Counted from the stretch's first letter, positions 17,002 through 26,030 are shown. The stretch is DNA of 64,000 nt from Frigoribacterium sp. Leaf8 (GCF_001421165.1 NZ_LMKB01000005.1:669631-733630), one strand, 5' to 3'. Numbers and translations are program-made. Notes: a model not told the origin generated them from the letters alone.

Positions 17002-17829
17002 CTAGGCGCCGACCTTGATGCGGGCGAAGCCCGTGATCGTCAGTCCGGCCTCGGCGACCACCTTGGCGACGGACAACTTGTTGTCCTTCGCGTAGGCCTG
17101 GTCGAGCAGGGCGATCTCCTTGAAGAAGCCGGTGAGGCGTCCCTCGATGATCTTGGGCAGGGCCGCTTCCGGCTTGCCCTCGTTCTTCGCGGTCTCCTCG
17201 ACGATGGCTCGCTCCTTGTCGACCTGCTCGGTCGGCACGTCGTCGCGCGACAGGTACGTCGGCGCGGCGAAGGCGATGTGCTGAGCGATCGACCGAGCGG
17301 TCTCGGCGTCGTCACCCGTGTAGCCCACGACCACGCCGACCTGCGGGGGCAGGTCCTTCGAGGTCTTGTGCAGGTAGATGGCGAACTGCTCGCCCTCGAT
17401 GCGGTTGACGGTGCGCAGTTCGACCTTCTCGCCCATGAGCGCGGCCTCGTCGTTGACGAAGGCCTCGACGGTCTGGCCGCCGATCGCGGCGGCGTTGCCC
17501 TCGGCGGCACTGGAGGCTCCGCCCGCGTGCACCGCCTCGAGGACCTGGTCGGCCAGGGCGACGAACTTCTCGTTCTTCGCGACGAAGTCGGTCTCGCTGG
17601 CGAGCTCGATCAGCGTGGCGTACCCCGAACCGGGCTTGGCGGCGACGAGACCCGCGGTGGTCTGACGGCCCTCGCGCTTGGCGACGCCCTTCAGTCCCTT
17701 GACGCGGAGGATCTCGACGGCCTTCTCGATGTCGCCGTCGGCTTCTTCGAGGGCGTTCTTGCTGTCGACCATGCCCGCGCCGAGGCGGTCACGGAGGATC
17801 TTGACGTCAGCGATGGTGTAGTTGGCCAT
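17002..17829 (-). CDS. tsf: Elongation factor Ts
   Basis: EF-Ts is the nucleotide exchange factor for EF-Tu. The 275-residue protein starts with the UBA-like region MANYTIADVKILRDRLGAGM, then the core signature ELASETDFVAKNEKF and the C-terminal core repeats. An AAAGGAAG ribosome site precedes ATG 17829. It follows rpsB by 44 nt on the same strand. Confidence 0.98.
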   Translation of the reverse strand: MANYTIADVKILRDRLGAGMVDSKNALEEADGDIEKAVEILRVKGLKGVAKREGRQTTAGLVAAKPGSGYATLIELASETDFVAKNEKFVALADQVLEAVHAGGASSAAEGNAAAIGGQTVEAFVNDEAALMGEKVELRTVNRIEGEQFAIYLHKTSKDLPPQVGVVVGYTGDDAETARSIAQHIAFAAPTYLSRDDVPTEQVDKERAIVEETAKNEGKPEAALPKIIEGRLTGFFKEIALLDQAYAKDNKLSVAKVVAEAGLTITGFARIKVGA

Positions 17830-17873
17830 GTGTCTGACTTCCTTTCGTGGAGTCGGAAGGGTGAAGGAGAGGA

Positions 17874-18821
17874 CTACTTCGAGTCGGCGTCGGCCGGCTC
17901 GGCCGCGGTGGCCTCGGTCGCCTCGGCGACGGGCTCGACGACCGGCTCGCCCAGGGGCTTCGCGGCGACCTGCGCGTCGGCGTCGTTCTCCTCGACGGGG
18001 GCCTCGGCCACGGGGGCCTCGGCAGCAGGTGCCTCGGCGGCGGCGTCGGCGGCCTTGGCCTCGCCCTGCGCGAGCAGCTCGGCCTCCCATTCGGCCATGG
18101 GCTCGACGGGCTGGTCGGCGTCCTCGGGCTTCTGGTGACGCTGCACCAGACCCTCGGCGGCAGCGTCGGCGACGATGCGCGTCAGCAGGCCGACGGAACG
18201 GATGGCGTCGTCGTTGCCCGGGATCGGGAAGTTGATCTCGTCGGGGTCGCAGTTCGTGTCGAGGATGCCGATGACCGGGATGCCCAGCTTCTTGGCCTCG
18301 TCGATCGCGAGGTGCTCTTTCTTGGTGTCGACGACCCAGAGGGCGGACGGCGTCTTGGTGAGGTTGCGGATTCCGCCGAGCGTCTTGTGGAGCTTGTCGA
18401 GCTCACGCTTCTTGATCAGCAGTTCTTTCTTGGTGAAGCCCTGCGTGGTGTCGTCGAAGTCGATGTCCTCGAGCTCTTTCATGCGGGCGAGGCGCTTCGA
18501 GACCGTCTGGAAGTTGGTCAGGAGGCCACCGAGCCAGCGCTGGTTGACGAAGGGCTGGCCGACGCGGTTCGCCTGCTCGGCGATGGAGCCCTGGGCCTGC
18601 TTCTTCGTGCCGACGAAGAGGATGGTGCCGCCGTGTGCGACGGTCTCCTTGACGAAGTCGTACGCCTTGTCGATGTAGCCGAGCGACTGCTGCAGGTCGA
18701 TGATGTGGATGCCCGAGCGCTCGGCGAGGATGAAGCGCTTCACCTTCGGGTTCCAGCGGCGGGTCTGGTGTCCGAAGTGGACGCCGCTGTCGAGCAGCTG
18801 GCGGATGGTGACGACGGCCAT
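17874..18821 (-). CDS. rpsB: 30S ribosomal protein S2
   Basis: S2 is a late-assembling small-subunit protein that contacts S1. The core (about residues 1-250) begins [20 protein letters not shown] and includes [12 protein letters not shown]. The full protein has 315 residues because of a C-terminal tail of about 55 residues made mostly of Ala, Glu, Pro and Val, which most S2 proteins lack. ATG 18821 has AAGGAG upstream. A leader of over 200 nt with hairpins precedes it. Confidence 0.98.
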   Translation of the reverse strand: MAVVTIRQLLDSGVHFGHQTRRWNPKVKRFILAERSGIHIIDLQQSLGYIDKAYDFVKETVAHGGTILFVGTKKQAQGSIAEQANRVGQPFVNQRWLGGLLTNFQTVSKRLARMKELEDIDFDDTTQGFTKKELLIKKRELDKLHKTLGGIRNLTKTPSALWVVDTKKEHLAIDEAKKLGIPVIGILDTNCDPDEINFPIPGNDDAIRSVGLLTRIVADAAAEGLVQRHQKPEDADQPVEPMAEWEAELLAQGEAKAADAAAEAPAAEAPVAEAPVEENDADAQVAAKPLGEPVVEPVAEATEATAAEPADADSK

Positions 18822-19063
18822 GGTCGTTCTCCTTGTTTCTGGGCACACCCGCGGGTGTGCCTGCTTGTCGGTTGTCGGGCGACCGGTCGGTCGCCACTGC
18901 CTGGTGCCCGGGCACACGTCCGCCGAGCCCACCGTGAGGCGGTTCGGACCGAATGGACGTGGAGGCCGGGAGCGGCGCGAGGCGACCAGGTCGCCTCGAC
19001 GTCGGTGCGTCCGGGGACGCACAGGGCACGCGAAGTCAGCCTGCTGAGCAGGCTGCATCGCTC

Positions 19064-19069
19064 ATGTTA
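19064..19069 (-). promoter_or_regulatory. Candidate -10 of rpsB-tsf
   Basis: TAACAT, preceded by TGC in an extended -10 position, would start a transcript near 19057 and give a leader of about 235 nt before rpsB. No strong -35 is visible. Confidence 0.45.
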
Positions 19070-19125
19070 GCACCACCACGGGCCCGGTGAGGTGGAGGTC
19101 GACCCCGGGCGGGGACCCCGACGTG

Positions 19126-19164
19126 CACGAACGTCCCGCCCAGGATCTGGACGGGACGTTCGTG
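19126..19164 (-). terminator. Terminator hairpin after sugar porter gene
   Basis: A perfect 13-bp stem (19126-19138 with 19152-19164) begins 14 bases past the stop of the minus-strand transporter gene. Confidence 0.75.
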
Positions 19165-19177
19165 GATCGTGTCGGGC

Positions 19178-20626
19178 TCAGGCCTTCGCCGACCGCCCCG
19201 CATCGGCCTGGACGGCCGAGGTGCCCATCTCCTCGAGCGAGCGCCCCTTCGTCTCGGGGATCTTCGCCAGCACGAAGAAGAACGACACGAGCGCAAAGAA
19301 CGCGAAGATGCCGTACGACAGCGTGAGGCTGAGTGCGGCGAGGGTGGGGAACGACACCGTCACGATGAAGTTGGCGATCCAGTTGGCCATGCTGCCCACG
19401 CCGAGTGCCGTGGCACGGATGCTGTTGGGGAACATCTCGCCGAGCAGCACCCACATGAGCGGGCCCCACGTGGCACCGAACGACACGACGAAGAGGTTGG
19501 CCGCGACGAGGGCCACGGGGCCCCAGGCGCCGGGCAGCGACGGGTCGCCGCTCGCCGAGGTGGTCGCCTGGCTGAAGGCCAGGGCGGTGACGGCGAGGCT
19601 GACGAACATGCCGATGGAGCCGGTGAGCAGCATGGGCCGACGGCCGACCTTGTCGACGAGCCCGATCGCGATGAACGTGACCGCGACGTTGACGACCGCG
19701 GTGATGGTCGAGATGAGGAACGAGTCCTCTTCCTGGAAGCCGACGGCCTGCCAGAGGGTGGTCGAGTAGTAGAAGATCACGTTGATGCCGACGAACTGCT
19801 GCAGCACGGCGAGGATGATCCCGACCCAGACGATGGGCTGGAGGCCGAAGCGGGTGCCGCGGATCGACGATTTCTTCTCGAGCTCTGCCTCGGTGCGGAT
19901 CGAGTCCGTGATCTCCTTCAGGCTCGTCTCGACCGTCTCTGCCGGGACGATCGTCTGGAGGACCTTCTTGGCCTCGGCCTCGCGTCCGTCACCGGCGAGG
20001 TACCGCGGCGACTCGGGCAGACGCCAGGCCAGGATTCCGTAGACGACCGACGGGACGATTCCTACCAGGAACATCCAGCGCCACGCGGCGAGGCCGAAGA
20101 GCGACGGCTCGGATGCGCCACCCGCCGTGACCGCGAAGAGCTGGTCCGACAGCAGGGCGGCGAAGATGCCGAGGGTGATGGCGAGTTGCTGGAACGACGC
20201 CAGGCGACCGCGGATCGCCTTGGGCGACACCTCGCTGATGTAGGCGGGCGCGATGACCGACGCGATGCCGATGCCGAGGCCGCCGATGACGCGCCAGAGG
20301 ACGAGGTCCCAGACGGCGAAGGCCGCGGCCGCACCGATCGAGCTGATCAGGAACAGACCGGCACCGATCAGCATCACCTTGATGCGACCCATCTTGTCGG
20401 CGAGGCGGCCGGCGACGTAGGCACCGATGGCACAACCGATCAGGGCCGAGGCGACCGCGAAGCCCGAGGCGAACTCGGTGAGACCGAACTCGTCGGTGAT
20501 CGACTGGACCGCGCCGTTGATGACGGACGAGTCGAAACCGAACAGGAACCCGCCGATGGCCGCCGCCACGGCCAGCGCGGTCACCCGCCTGTTCAAGCTC
20601 TTCGTCGTTGCAGTGGTGTTCGACAC
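19178..20626 (-). CDS. Sugar porter family MFS transporter
   Basis: This 482-residue MFS protein has twelve predicted membrane helices and the sugar-porter signatures: GRLADKMGR in loop 2-3, PESPRYL before the central loop, QQFVGINVIFYYS in helix 7, DKVGRRPM in loop 8-9 and PETKGRSLEEM after helix 12. The family imports hexoses, pentoses or inositol with protons; the substrate here cannot be read from sequence. GTG 20626 is chosen because GAAGGAG lies 7 nt upstream, and an upstream in-frame extension to 20743 is not membrane-like. The 133-bp divergent region towards 20760 holds two GTGCACGGG copies that may be operators. Confidence 0.93.
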   Translation of the reverse strand: MSNTTATTKSLNRRVTALAVAAAIGGFLFGFDSSVINGAVQSITDEFGLTEFASGFAVASALIGCAIGAYVAGRLADKMGRIKVMLIGAGLFLISSIGAAAAFAVWDLVLWRVIGGLGIGIASVIAPAYISEVSPKAIRGRLASFQQLAITLGIFAALLSDQLFAVTAGGASEPSLFGLAAWRWMFLVGIVPSVVYGILAWRLPESPRYLAGDGREAEAKKVLQTIVPAETVETSLKEITDSIRTEAELEKKSSIRGTRFGLQPIVWVGIILAVLQQFVGINVIFYYSTTLWQAVGFQEEDSFLISTITAVVNVAVTFIAIGLVDKVGRRPMLLTGSIGMFVSLAVTALAFSQATTSASGDPSLPGAWGPVALVAANLFVVSFGATWGPLMWVLLGEMFPNSIRATALGVGSMANWIANFIVTVSFPTLAALSLTLSYGIFAFFALVSFFFVLAKIPETKGRSLEEMGTSAVQADAGRSAKA

Positions 20627-20759
20627 CTGTACTCCTTCACGGCTCGAGGAGCAGGGCTCGTGGCCACGACTCCCCCACAAACGATGTGCACGGGGTGTTC
20701 GTGCACGGGTGAACCTTACGCCTCGCCGAGAAAGCTTGCGCAACCGGCAAGGTGCCGGT

Positions 20760-21320
20760 ATGCGCTCTCACCTGCGGCCGACGACGCGGCTTCTCGTCAC
20801 CCTCACGACGGCGGCCCTCGTCACGGTCCTCGCCGGGTCGCTCTCGGTCACGCCCGCGGTCGCGAACCCCCGGACAGCGAATCCCCGGGCAGCGAGCGCA
20901 GGAGGCGCGGTGTGGGCCTGGCCGGTCGCCTCGCCCCATCCGGTGGTCCGGCCCTTCGTCGGGCCGCCGAACCCGTGGTCGCCGGGGCACCGCGGCATTG
21001 ACGTCGGGACGGTCGAGAGCTCGGTCGTGACGGCCCCGGACGACGGCGTCGTGCACTTCGCCGGGGTCGTGGTGGACCGGCCGGTCCTGTCGATCGCCCA
21101 CCCGGGCGGGGTGCTGAGCAGCTTCGAACCGGTGGTGGCCGGTGTCTCGAAGGGCGACGCCGTCACGCGGGGGCAGACCGTCGGTGTGCTCGAGCGAGGG
21201 CACTGCGCCGACCGACCGTGCCTGCACCTGGGGGCGCGGATCGACGGCGAGTACGTCTCGCCCCTGGTGTTCCTGGGCGGGATCGAGCCGTCGGTGTTGC
21301 TGCCGACGACGCCCCGCTGA
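20760..21320 (+). CDS. Secreted M23-family (LytM-like) peptidase domain protein
   Basis: The 186-residue protein has a Sec signal (about residues 8-33, ending VTPAVANP), a short spacer and a compact M23 domain. HRGIDVG supplies the HxxxD zinc ligands and CLHLGARI sits where the catalytic HxH is expected, but the second His of that pair is replaced by Gly. The first ligand region and fold look intact; activity may be reduced or absent, as in LytM-like activators of cell-wall hydrolases. ATG 20760 follows AAGGTG by 6 nt. It converges with xerC. Confidence 0.85.
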   Translation: MRSHLRPTTRLLVTLTTAALVTVLAGSLSVTPAVANPRTANPRAASAGGAVWAWPVASPHPVVRPFVGPPNPWSPGHRGIDVGTVESSVVTAPDDGVVHFAGVVVDRPVLSIAHPGGVLSSFEPVVAGVSKGDAVTRGQTVGVLERGHCADRPCLHLGARIDGEYVSPLVFLGGIEPSVLLPTTPR

Positions 21321-21423
21321 ACACCGCCCGGCACCGGCCGGCACCCGCCGGGTCGACGACCGCAGCACGGTCGGGTGCTCGGAGGGTCCTCGGGCGTCGT
21401 GGGCGTCGTCGGGTGGAGCGTCG

Positions 21424-22338
21424 TCAGGCGCGCGGGTGTGCCGACCGGTAGCTGTCGCGCAGGCGGTCGGTCGAGACGTGCGTGTAGATCTGCGTGGTGC
21501 CGAGGCTCGCATGACCGAGCAGCTCCTGGACGGCCCGGAGGTCGGCCCCTCCGTCGAGCAGATGGGTGGCGGCCGTGTGCCTCAACGCGTGTGGCCCCGC
21601 CGGCCCGCCGCCCGGGAGGTCTGCGAGCAGCCCGGCGACCAGTCGGTAGACGGCCCTCGTGCCGAGCCGCCCCCCGGTCGACCCCACGAAGAAGGCGCCG
21701 TCCGTGACCGGGGTGACGAGCGTCGGGCGGGCGAGGTCGACGTACCGCCCCAGGGCCTCGGCCGCCGGCACCCCGAACGGCACGACGCGCTGCTTCGCCC
21801 CCTTGCCGGTCACCCGCACGGTCAGCCGTTCGAGGTCCACGTCGCCGAGGTCCGCCCCGACGAGCTCCGACACGCGCAGGCCCGCGCCGTAGAGCAGTTC
21901 GACGACCGCGAGGTCCCGGCGTGCCCTGGGGTCGCCCGTGTCCGCCCGGACGGCGAGGGAGGCCAGCAGGCCGTCGACCTGCTCGCGCGTGAGGACGCGC
22001 GGCAGGCGACTCTCGGGCTTCGGCGCACGCAGTCGGGCACCGACGTCGACCGGTGTGCGGTCGGTCTCGTCGAGCCACCGGGTGAAGGCCCGGACGCTCG
22101 CCGACCGCCGGGCGAGGGTGGCCCGGGCGAGCCCGGCCTGCGTGCCCTGCCAGAGCCAGTCGCGAAGCAGGTCGAGGTCGAGGTCGCCCACCTCACCCGG
22201 GCGACCGAGCCGGTTCTCGGCGAAGGCGACGAGGGAGTCGAGGTCGGCCGCGTACGACCGCACCGTGTGGTCGCTGAGCCCCCGGCCGTCGTGCAGGTGG
22301 TCGGCGAACCGTTCGACCTCGCCCAGGAGGCGCGTCAC
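21424..22338 (-). CDS. xerC: Tyrosine recombinase XerC
   Basis: XerC works with XerD at dif to resolve chromosome dimers. The protein has 304 residues from GTG 22338, the family's typical length. The N-terminal SAM-like core-binding domain (about 1-95) is followed by the catalytic domain with the full set Arg155 (AGLRVSEL), Lys179, His250 and Arg253 (HALRHT), His276 (GHAS) and Tyr285 (TTQIYTHV). No ATG gives a full-length product, and the ribosome site is weak. It lies 50 nt after dprA on the same strand. No phage or island genes are nearby, so this is the housekeeping copy. Confidence 0.93.
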   Translation of the reverse strand: MTRLLGEVERFADHLHDGRGLSDHTVRSYAADLDSLVAFAENRLGRPGEVGDLDLDLLRDWLWQGTQAGLARATLARRSASVRAFTRWLDETDRTPVDVGARLRAPKPESRLPRVLTREQVDGLLASLAVRADTGDPRARRDLAVVELLYGAGLRVSELVGADLGDVDLERLTVRVTGKGAKQRVVPFGVPAAEALGRYVDLARPTLVTPVTDGAFFVGSTGGRLGTRAVYRLVAGLLADLPGGGPAGPHALRHTAATHLLDGGADLRAVQELLGHASLGTTQIYTHVSTDRLRDSYRSAHPRA

Positions 22339-22388
22339 GGCAGCGCCCGCCCCTCGCGTCTCGATCCCGGCTCGTGCATGCCGACAGG

Positions 22389-23651
22389 CTAACCATCGCG
22401 GCGCCCCCTCACTCGTCGCCACCCCGAGCCGGAGCGCCGGGCCGCACCCGACAGGTCGAGCTCGGCGAGCACGTCGCGGACCGTCTCGAGCGACAGCCCG
22501 CTTGCGACGGCCAGTTCGTCGGTCTCCCGGGTCGCCGTCGTGCTGAGCGCGTCCAGCACCCGCATCGTCTCGGGGTCGAGCCGTCGGCCCTCGTACGAGG
22601 CGACGACGAGGTCGGTCGACACCCCCGCGAGTGCGAGGACCTCGTCGGCACCCGTCACGCACTCGGCCAGACCGGACCGGATCAGGGCGTGGCAGCCGAC
22701 GGACGACGGCGAGGTGACCGGGCCGGGCACGGCCCCGACCGGACGACCGAGCGACTGCGCGTGGGCGGCCGTGTTCAGCGACCCCGAGCGGCCGCCGGCC
22801 TCGACCACGACGGTCGCGGCCGTCAACGCCGCGATCAGCCTGTTGCGTTGCAGGAACCGCCACCGCGACGGCTTGCCCCCGCACGGAGCCTCGGAGATCA
22901 CCAGACCCGTCTCGATGACGCGTCGCAGCAGGGCGTCGTGACCGGCCGGGTAGAGGTGGTCGACTCCCCCGGCCATGACGGCCACCGTCGTCGCCGAGGC
23001 GGCCAGGGCCGCCCGGTGGGCGGCACCGTCGATGCCGTAGGCGGCACCCGAGACGACCGCGAGACCCCGGTCGGCCACGCCGCCGGCGAGCTCGGCCGAC
23101 ACCTGCTCGCCGTAGGCCGTCGCCGCCCGCGAGCCGACGATCGCGATGCTCGACGTCGGCGCCGGAACGGACGCCGGACCTCGTGCCCAGAGGGCCACGG
23201 GAGTGTGATGGCCGAGGTCGTCGAGGGCCTCGGGCCACAGCGGGGTGCGCGGCACGAGCAGCCTCGATCCCACCACGGTCGCCGTGCGGAACGACCGGAG
23301 GATCACGCTGGTCTCGAGACGGGGCCGCCATCTCGTGAGCGCCCGTACGAGGTCGAGCCGCTCCACGTCGTCGCGGGTGGCCCCTGCCTCGATCAGGGCT
23401 CCCGCGAGCAGACCCGCGCGGGGGTCGTCGTGACCGACCGCCGCTTCGAGCACGAGGCGGAGCCCCACGGTCGGTCCGAGCAGTGACCGGACGACGCCAC
23501 CCACCGCGTCACCCGGTTCGACCACACCTGTCCAGGCGCCCAGGGCGAACGCCTCGAGGGTCTGTGCCTCGCTGAACTCGTGGGCGCCGGGCAGGAGGGG
23601 CCGGACGAGGTCGGCCAGCTCGGCGGGGGTCGCCCGGAGCAGGTCGCTCAC
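22389..23651 (-). CDS. dprA: DNA-processing protein DprA
   Basis: DprA binds incoming single-stranded DNA and loads RecA during transformation. The 420-residue protein has a SAM-like N-terminal region, the central Rossmann-like fold with IVGSRAATAYGEQV, VVSGAAYGIDGAAH, GGVDHLYPAGH and FLQRNRLIAALT, and a C-terminal winged-helix-like domain (about 350-415). GTG 23651 overlaps the comM stop by 4 nt (GTGA). It belongs to the yraN-comM-dprA unit. No DNA-uptake (comEA/EC) genes are in the window. Confidence 0.96.
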   Translation of the reverse strand: MSDLLRATPAELADLVRPLLPGAHEFSEAQTLEAFALGAWTGVVEPGDAVGGVVRSLLGPTVGLRLVLEAAVGHDDPRAGLLAGALIEAGATRDDVERLDLVRALTRWRPRLETSVILRSFRTATVVGSRLLVPRTPLWPEALDDLGHHTPVALWARGPASVPAPTSSIAIVGSRAATAYGEQVSAELAGGVADRGLAVVSGAAYGIDGAAHRAALAASATTVAVMAGGVDHLYPAGHDALLRRVIETGLVISEAPCGGKPSRWRFLQRNRLIAALTAATVVVEAGGRSGSLNTAAHAQSLGRPVGAVPGPVTSPSSVGCHALIRSGLAECVTGADEVLALAGVSTDLVVASYEGRRLDPETMRVLDALSTTATRETDELAVASGLSLETVRDVLAELDLSGAARRSGSGWRRVRGRRDG

Positions 23652-25177
23652 AGCGACTGCCGCATGCTCAGGGCCCGGACCACGTGACGGCGGACGGGGG
23701 CGGGTTCGTCGTCGAGGTCGGCGAGGGTCCAGGCGACCCGCAGCACGCGGTCGTAACCCCTCATCGTCAGGGCACCGGTCTCGAGCGCCCGGTCGACGGG
23801 CTGTGAGTCCGCCACGGCCAGGCGGTTCGCCGGATCACGCAGCCAGGTTCCCGGGACCTCGCCGGACGACCGCCAGGGTGTTCCCTCGAGTCGGCGGGCG
23901 GCACGGCCGCGCGCCCGGTCGACGCGTTCGCGGGCCTGGCGTGTCGTCGTCGGGACGACGTCGGCCGATGCGCGGAACTGCGACGAGCTGATGCGGGCCA
24001 CCCGCAACTGCAGGTCGATGCGGTCGACGAGAGGCCCGGAGAGCTTGCCCAGGTAGCGACGCCGCTGGTGCGGGGAACAACTGCAGTCGAAGTCGCGGGA
24101 GCCGTATTGCCCGCACGGACAGGGGTTCGCCGCCGCGACCAGTTGGAACCTCGCGGGGAAACGCGCCACCGCCCGTGACCTGTGGACGACGGTCTCGCCC
24201 GACTCGAGGGGCTGGCGAAGACAGTCGAGGACCGTCTGTCGGAACTCGGGCGCCTCGTCGAGGAACAGCACGCCCCGGGTCGCCCTCGACGCGGCGCCGG
24301 GCCTGATGACCCCGCTGCCCCCGCCGACCAGGGCCGCCGCGCTGCAGGTGTGGTGGGGCGCCTCGAACGGCGGCCTCCGGTCGAGATCGCCCGTGACGGC
24401 GACCCCGGCCAACGAACGGATCGACGCGACCTCGAGGGCCGAATCGGCGTCGAGGTCGGGCAACAGACCGGGCAGACGGGCCGCCAGCATGCTCTTGCCT
24501 GCGCCGGGCGGCCCCACCATGAGGAGGTGGTGGCCGCCGGCTGCGGCGACGACGAGCGCCTCGACGGCGTCGACGTTGCCGATGACGTCCGCGAGGTCGA
24601 GTGCGGCCGGCACCGTCGGTTCGGTGCGCGATCGCGTGATGGCCACGACCGGCTCGGGTTCGAGCCCTGCACCGTGCCAGATCGCCGCCTCGCGCAGGCT
24701 CGGCACGGCCACCACGCGGATGCCGGGGACGAGGGCGGCCTCGTCCGCGTTGTCGGTCGGCACCATGACGGTGGCGGCCCCTGCCCGGCGCGCACCCAAC
24801 ACGGCGGGCAGGACTCCGTCGACGGGCCTGAGCCGGCCGTCGAGCCCGAGCTCGCCCAGGTGGACGACGCCCTCGACGGACTCGGCGGGGACGAGTTCGG
24901 CTGCGGCCAGGGCCGCGATGGCGATGCCGAGGTCGAAGGACGACCCCTGCTTGGGCAGCGACGCCGGTGACAGGTTGACGGTCAGCTTGCGCGCCGGCAA
25001 GGCGCACCCGGAGTTGGTCGCTGCGGACCGGACGCGGTCACGGGCCTCACCCAGCGACGTGTCGGGCAGTCCGATGATCACGAACGCCGGCAGCCCGGCA
25101 CCCATGTCCGCCTCGATCTCGACCAGGGCTCCGTCGACGCCCAGCAGGGCGACCGCCCGCGTCCGCGCCACGCTCAT
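23648..25177 (-). CDS. comM: YifB/ComM family Mg-chelatase-like AAA+ ATPase
   Basis: ComM-type proteins are hexameric helicases that aid branch migration during integration of transforming DNA. The 509-residue protein has an N-terminal Lon-protease-like domain (about 1-170), a Walker A GPPGAGKSMLAARL, a Walker B VLFLDEAPEF, the Cys-rich AANPCPCGQYGSRDFDCSC stretch and a C-terminal Mg-chelatase subdomain. ATG 25177 overlaps the yraN stop by 4 nt. Confidence 0.96.
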   Translation of the reverse strand: MSVARTRAVALLGVDGALVEIEADMGAGLPAFVIIGLPDTSLGEARDRVRSAATNSGCALPARKLTVNLSPASLPKQGSSFDLGIAIAALAAAELVPAESVEGVVHLGELGLDGRLRPVDGVLPAVLGARRAGAATVMVPTDNADEAALVPGIRVVAVPSLREAAIWHGAGLEPEPVVAITRSRTEPTVPAALDLADVIGNVDAVEALVVAAAGGHHLLMVGPPGAGKSMLAARLPGLLPDLDADSALEVASIRSLAGVAVTGDLDRRPPFEAPHHTCSAAALVGGGSGVIRPGAASRATRGVLFLDEAPEFRQTVLDCLRQPLESGETVVHRSRAVARFPARFQLVAAANPCPCGQYGSRDFDCSCSPHQRRRYLGKLSGPLVDRIDLQLRVARISSSQFRASADVVPTTTRQARERVDRARGRAARRLEGTPWRSSGEVPGTWLRDPANRLAVADSQPVDRALETGALTMRGYDRVLRVAWTLADLDDEPAPVRRHVVRALSMRQSL

Positions 25178-25539
25178 GCTCCGGCCCCGCGGACGTGGTC
25201 GATCCGCTCGTGCCCCGCGCACCGCTCCACCGTGATGCCCACGACGTCGATGCGCACCCCCCGGGGCGTCGAGGTGGGATGCGCCTGGCACCAGGCCCCC
25301 GCCAGCCGTCGCAGACGGGCCAGCTTGGTCGGCGTCACGGCCTCGAGCGCGTGACCGTAGCCGGTGCCAGACCGCGTCTTGACCTCGACGACGACCACCT
25401 CGTCGCCGTCCAGGGCGACCACGTCGATCTCGCCCTCGCGGCACCGCCAGTTGCGCTCGACGACCCGCATGCCCTGCGCCTCGACGTACTCGGCCGCGAC
25501 GTCTTCGCCGCGCCGACCCAATTCGTCCTTCTTCGCCAT
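25174..25539 (-). CDS. YraN family endonuclease-like protein (UPF0102)
   Basis: The 121-residue protein has the restriction-endonuclease-like core of the YraN family: GRRGEDVAAEYVEAQGM, then NWRCREGEIDVVALDG and EVVVVEVKTRSGTGYG, which supply the Glu-Asp-Glu-x-Lys metal site. The biochemical role is not settled. ATG 25539 has an excellent AGGAGGT 6 nt upstream. It is the first gene of the coupled yraN-comM-dprA set. Positions 25540-25692 upstream hold no gene, but they do hold two copies of CGGCTGGGGACG and one GGAGGCGCG. Confidence 0.92.
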   Translation of the reverse strand: MAKKDELGRRGEDVAAEYVEAQGMRVVERNWRCREGEIDVVALDGDEVVVVEVKTRSGTGYGHALEAVTPTKLARLRRLAGAWCQAHPTSTPRGVRIDVVGITVERCAGHERIDHVRGAGA

Positions 25540-25692
25540 GTCTGACCTCCTGCCAGCAGGCTGGCGGAGGCGCGCCCCTCGGAGGGCCGGCGGAGCATCG
25601 GCTGGGGACGCCACCGACCCGGCCGCGGCTGGGGACGAGCCGAGTCGAGACGCGACGAGTCCCGCGCCAGGAGGTCGCGTGGCGACGGACGA

Positions 25693-26016
25693 CTACTCGT
25701 CGAGTGCGAGTTCTTTCGGGAGCTCGAGGTCGCGGCTCGTGAGCTCTTCGACGTTCACGTCCTTGAAGGTGAGCACCCGGACCGACTTGACGAAGCGGTC
25801 GGAGCGGTAGACGTCCCAGACCCAGACGTCGGTCATCGACAGTTCGAAGTAGAAGTCGTGCTCGGTGTCACGCCGGACCAGGTCGACCTCGTTGGCCAGG
25901 TAGAAACGCCGCTCGGTCTCGACCACGTAGCGGAACTGCGACACCACGTCGCGGTACTCGCGGTAGAGCGCGAGCTCGACCTCGCGGTCGTAGTCTTCGA
26001 AATCGTCCTCGTCCAT
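25693..26016 (-). CDS. DUF2469 family protein
   Basis: This acidic 107-residue protein (MDEDDFEDYDREVELALYRE) belongs to a conserved actinobacterial family that regularly sits between rnhB and yraN, as here. It has no membrane segment and no catalytic motif that I can identify. The ATG lies 8 nt after TAAGCT, so it may be transcribed alone and be nearly leaderless. The function is unknown. Confidence 0.92.
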   Translation of the reverse strand: MDEDDFEDYDREVELALYREYRDVVSQFRYVVETERRFYLANEVDLVRRDTEHDFYFELSMTDVWVWDVYRSDRFVKSVRVLTFKDVNVEELTSRDLELPKELALDE

Positions 26017-26024
26017 CGGAGTCG

Positions 26025-26030
26025 AGCTTA
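26025..26030 (-). promoter_or_regulatory. -10 box of the DUF2469 gene
   Basis: TAAGCT on the minus strand followed by 8 nt and the ATG at 26016; no Shine-Dalgarno is present, so a leaderless or nearly leaderless mRNA is likely. Confidence 0.5.

Larger units (their letters stand above)
18822..19177. other. 356-bp region upstream of rpsB
   Basis: No coding sequence is seen. It contains the rpsB leader, a palindrome at 19037-19055 (CAGCCTGCT/AGCAGGCTG) at the predicted 5' end of the transcript, a near-palindrome at 18978-18998 (CGAGGCGACC/GGTCGCCTCG), and the terminator of the sugar porter gene at 19126-19164. Confidence 0.5.

Noticed and set aside
21357-21373. Hairpin CGACCG-CAGCA-CGGTCG between the M23 gene and xerC
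   Set aside because: A 6-bp stem in a very GC-rich convergent gap can arise by chance; not listed as a terminator.
21424-22338. XerC as an integrase of a mobile element
   Set aside because: The protein is the standard chromosomal XerC in length and motifs. There is no tRNA target, direct-repeat boundary or phage gene nearby.
25552-25565. Small hairpin GCCAG-CAGG-CTGGC upstream of yraN
   Set aside because: Only five base pairs, and it contains the edge of the ribosome-site region; too short to call a terminator or regulator.
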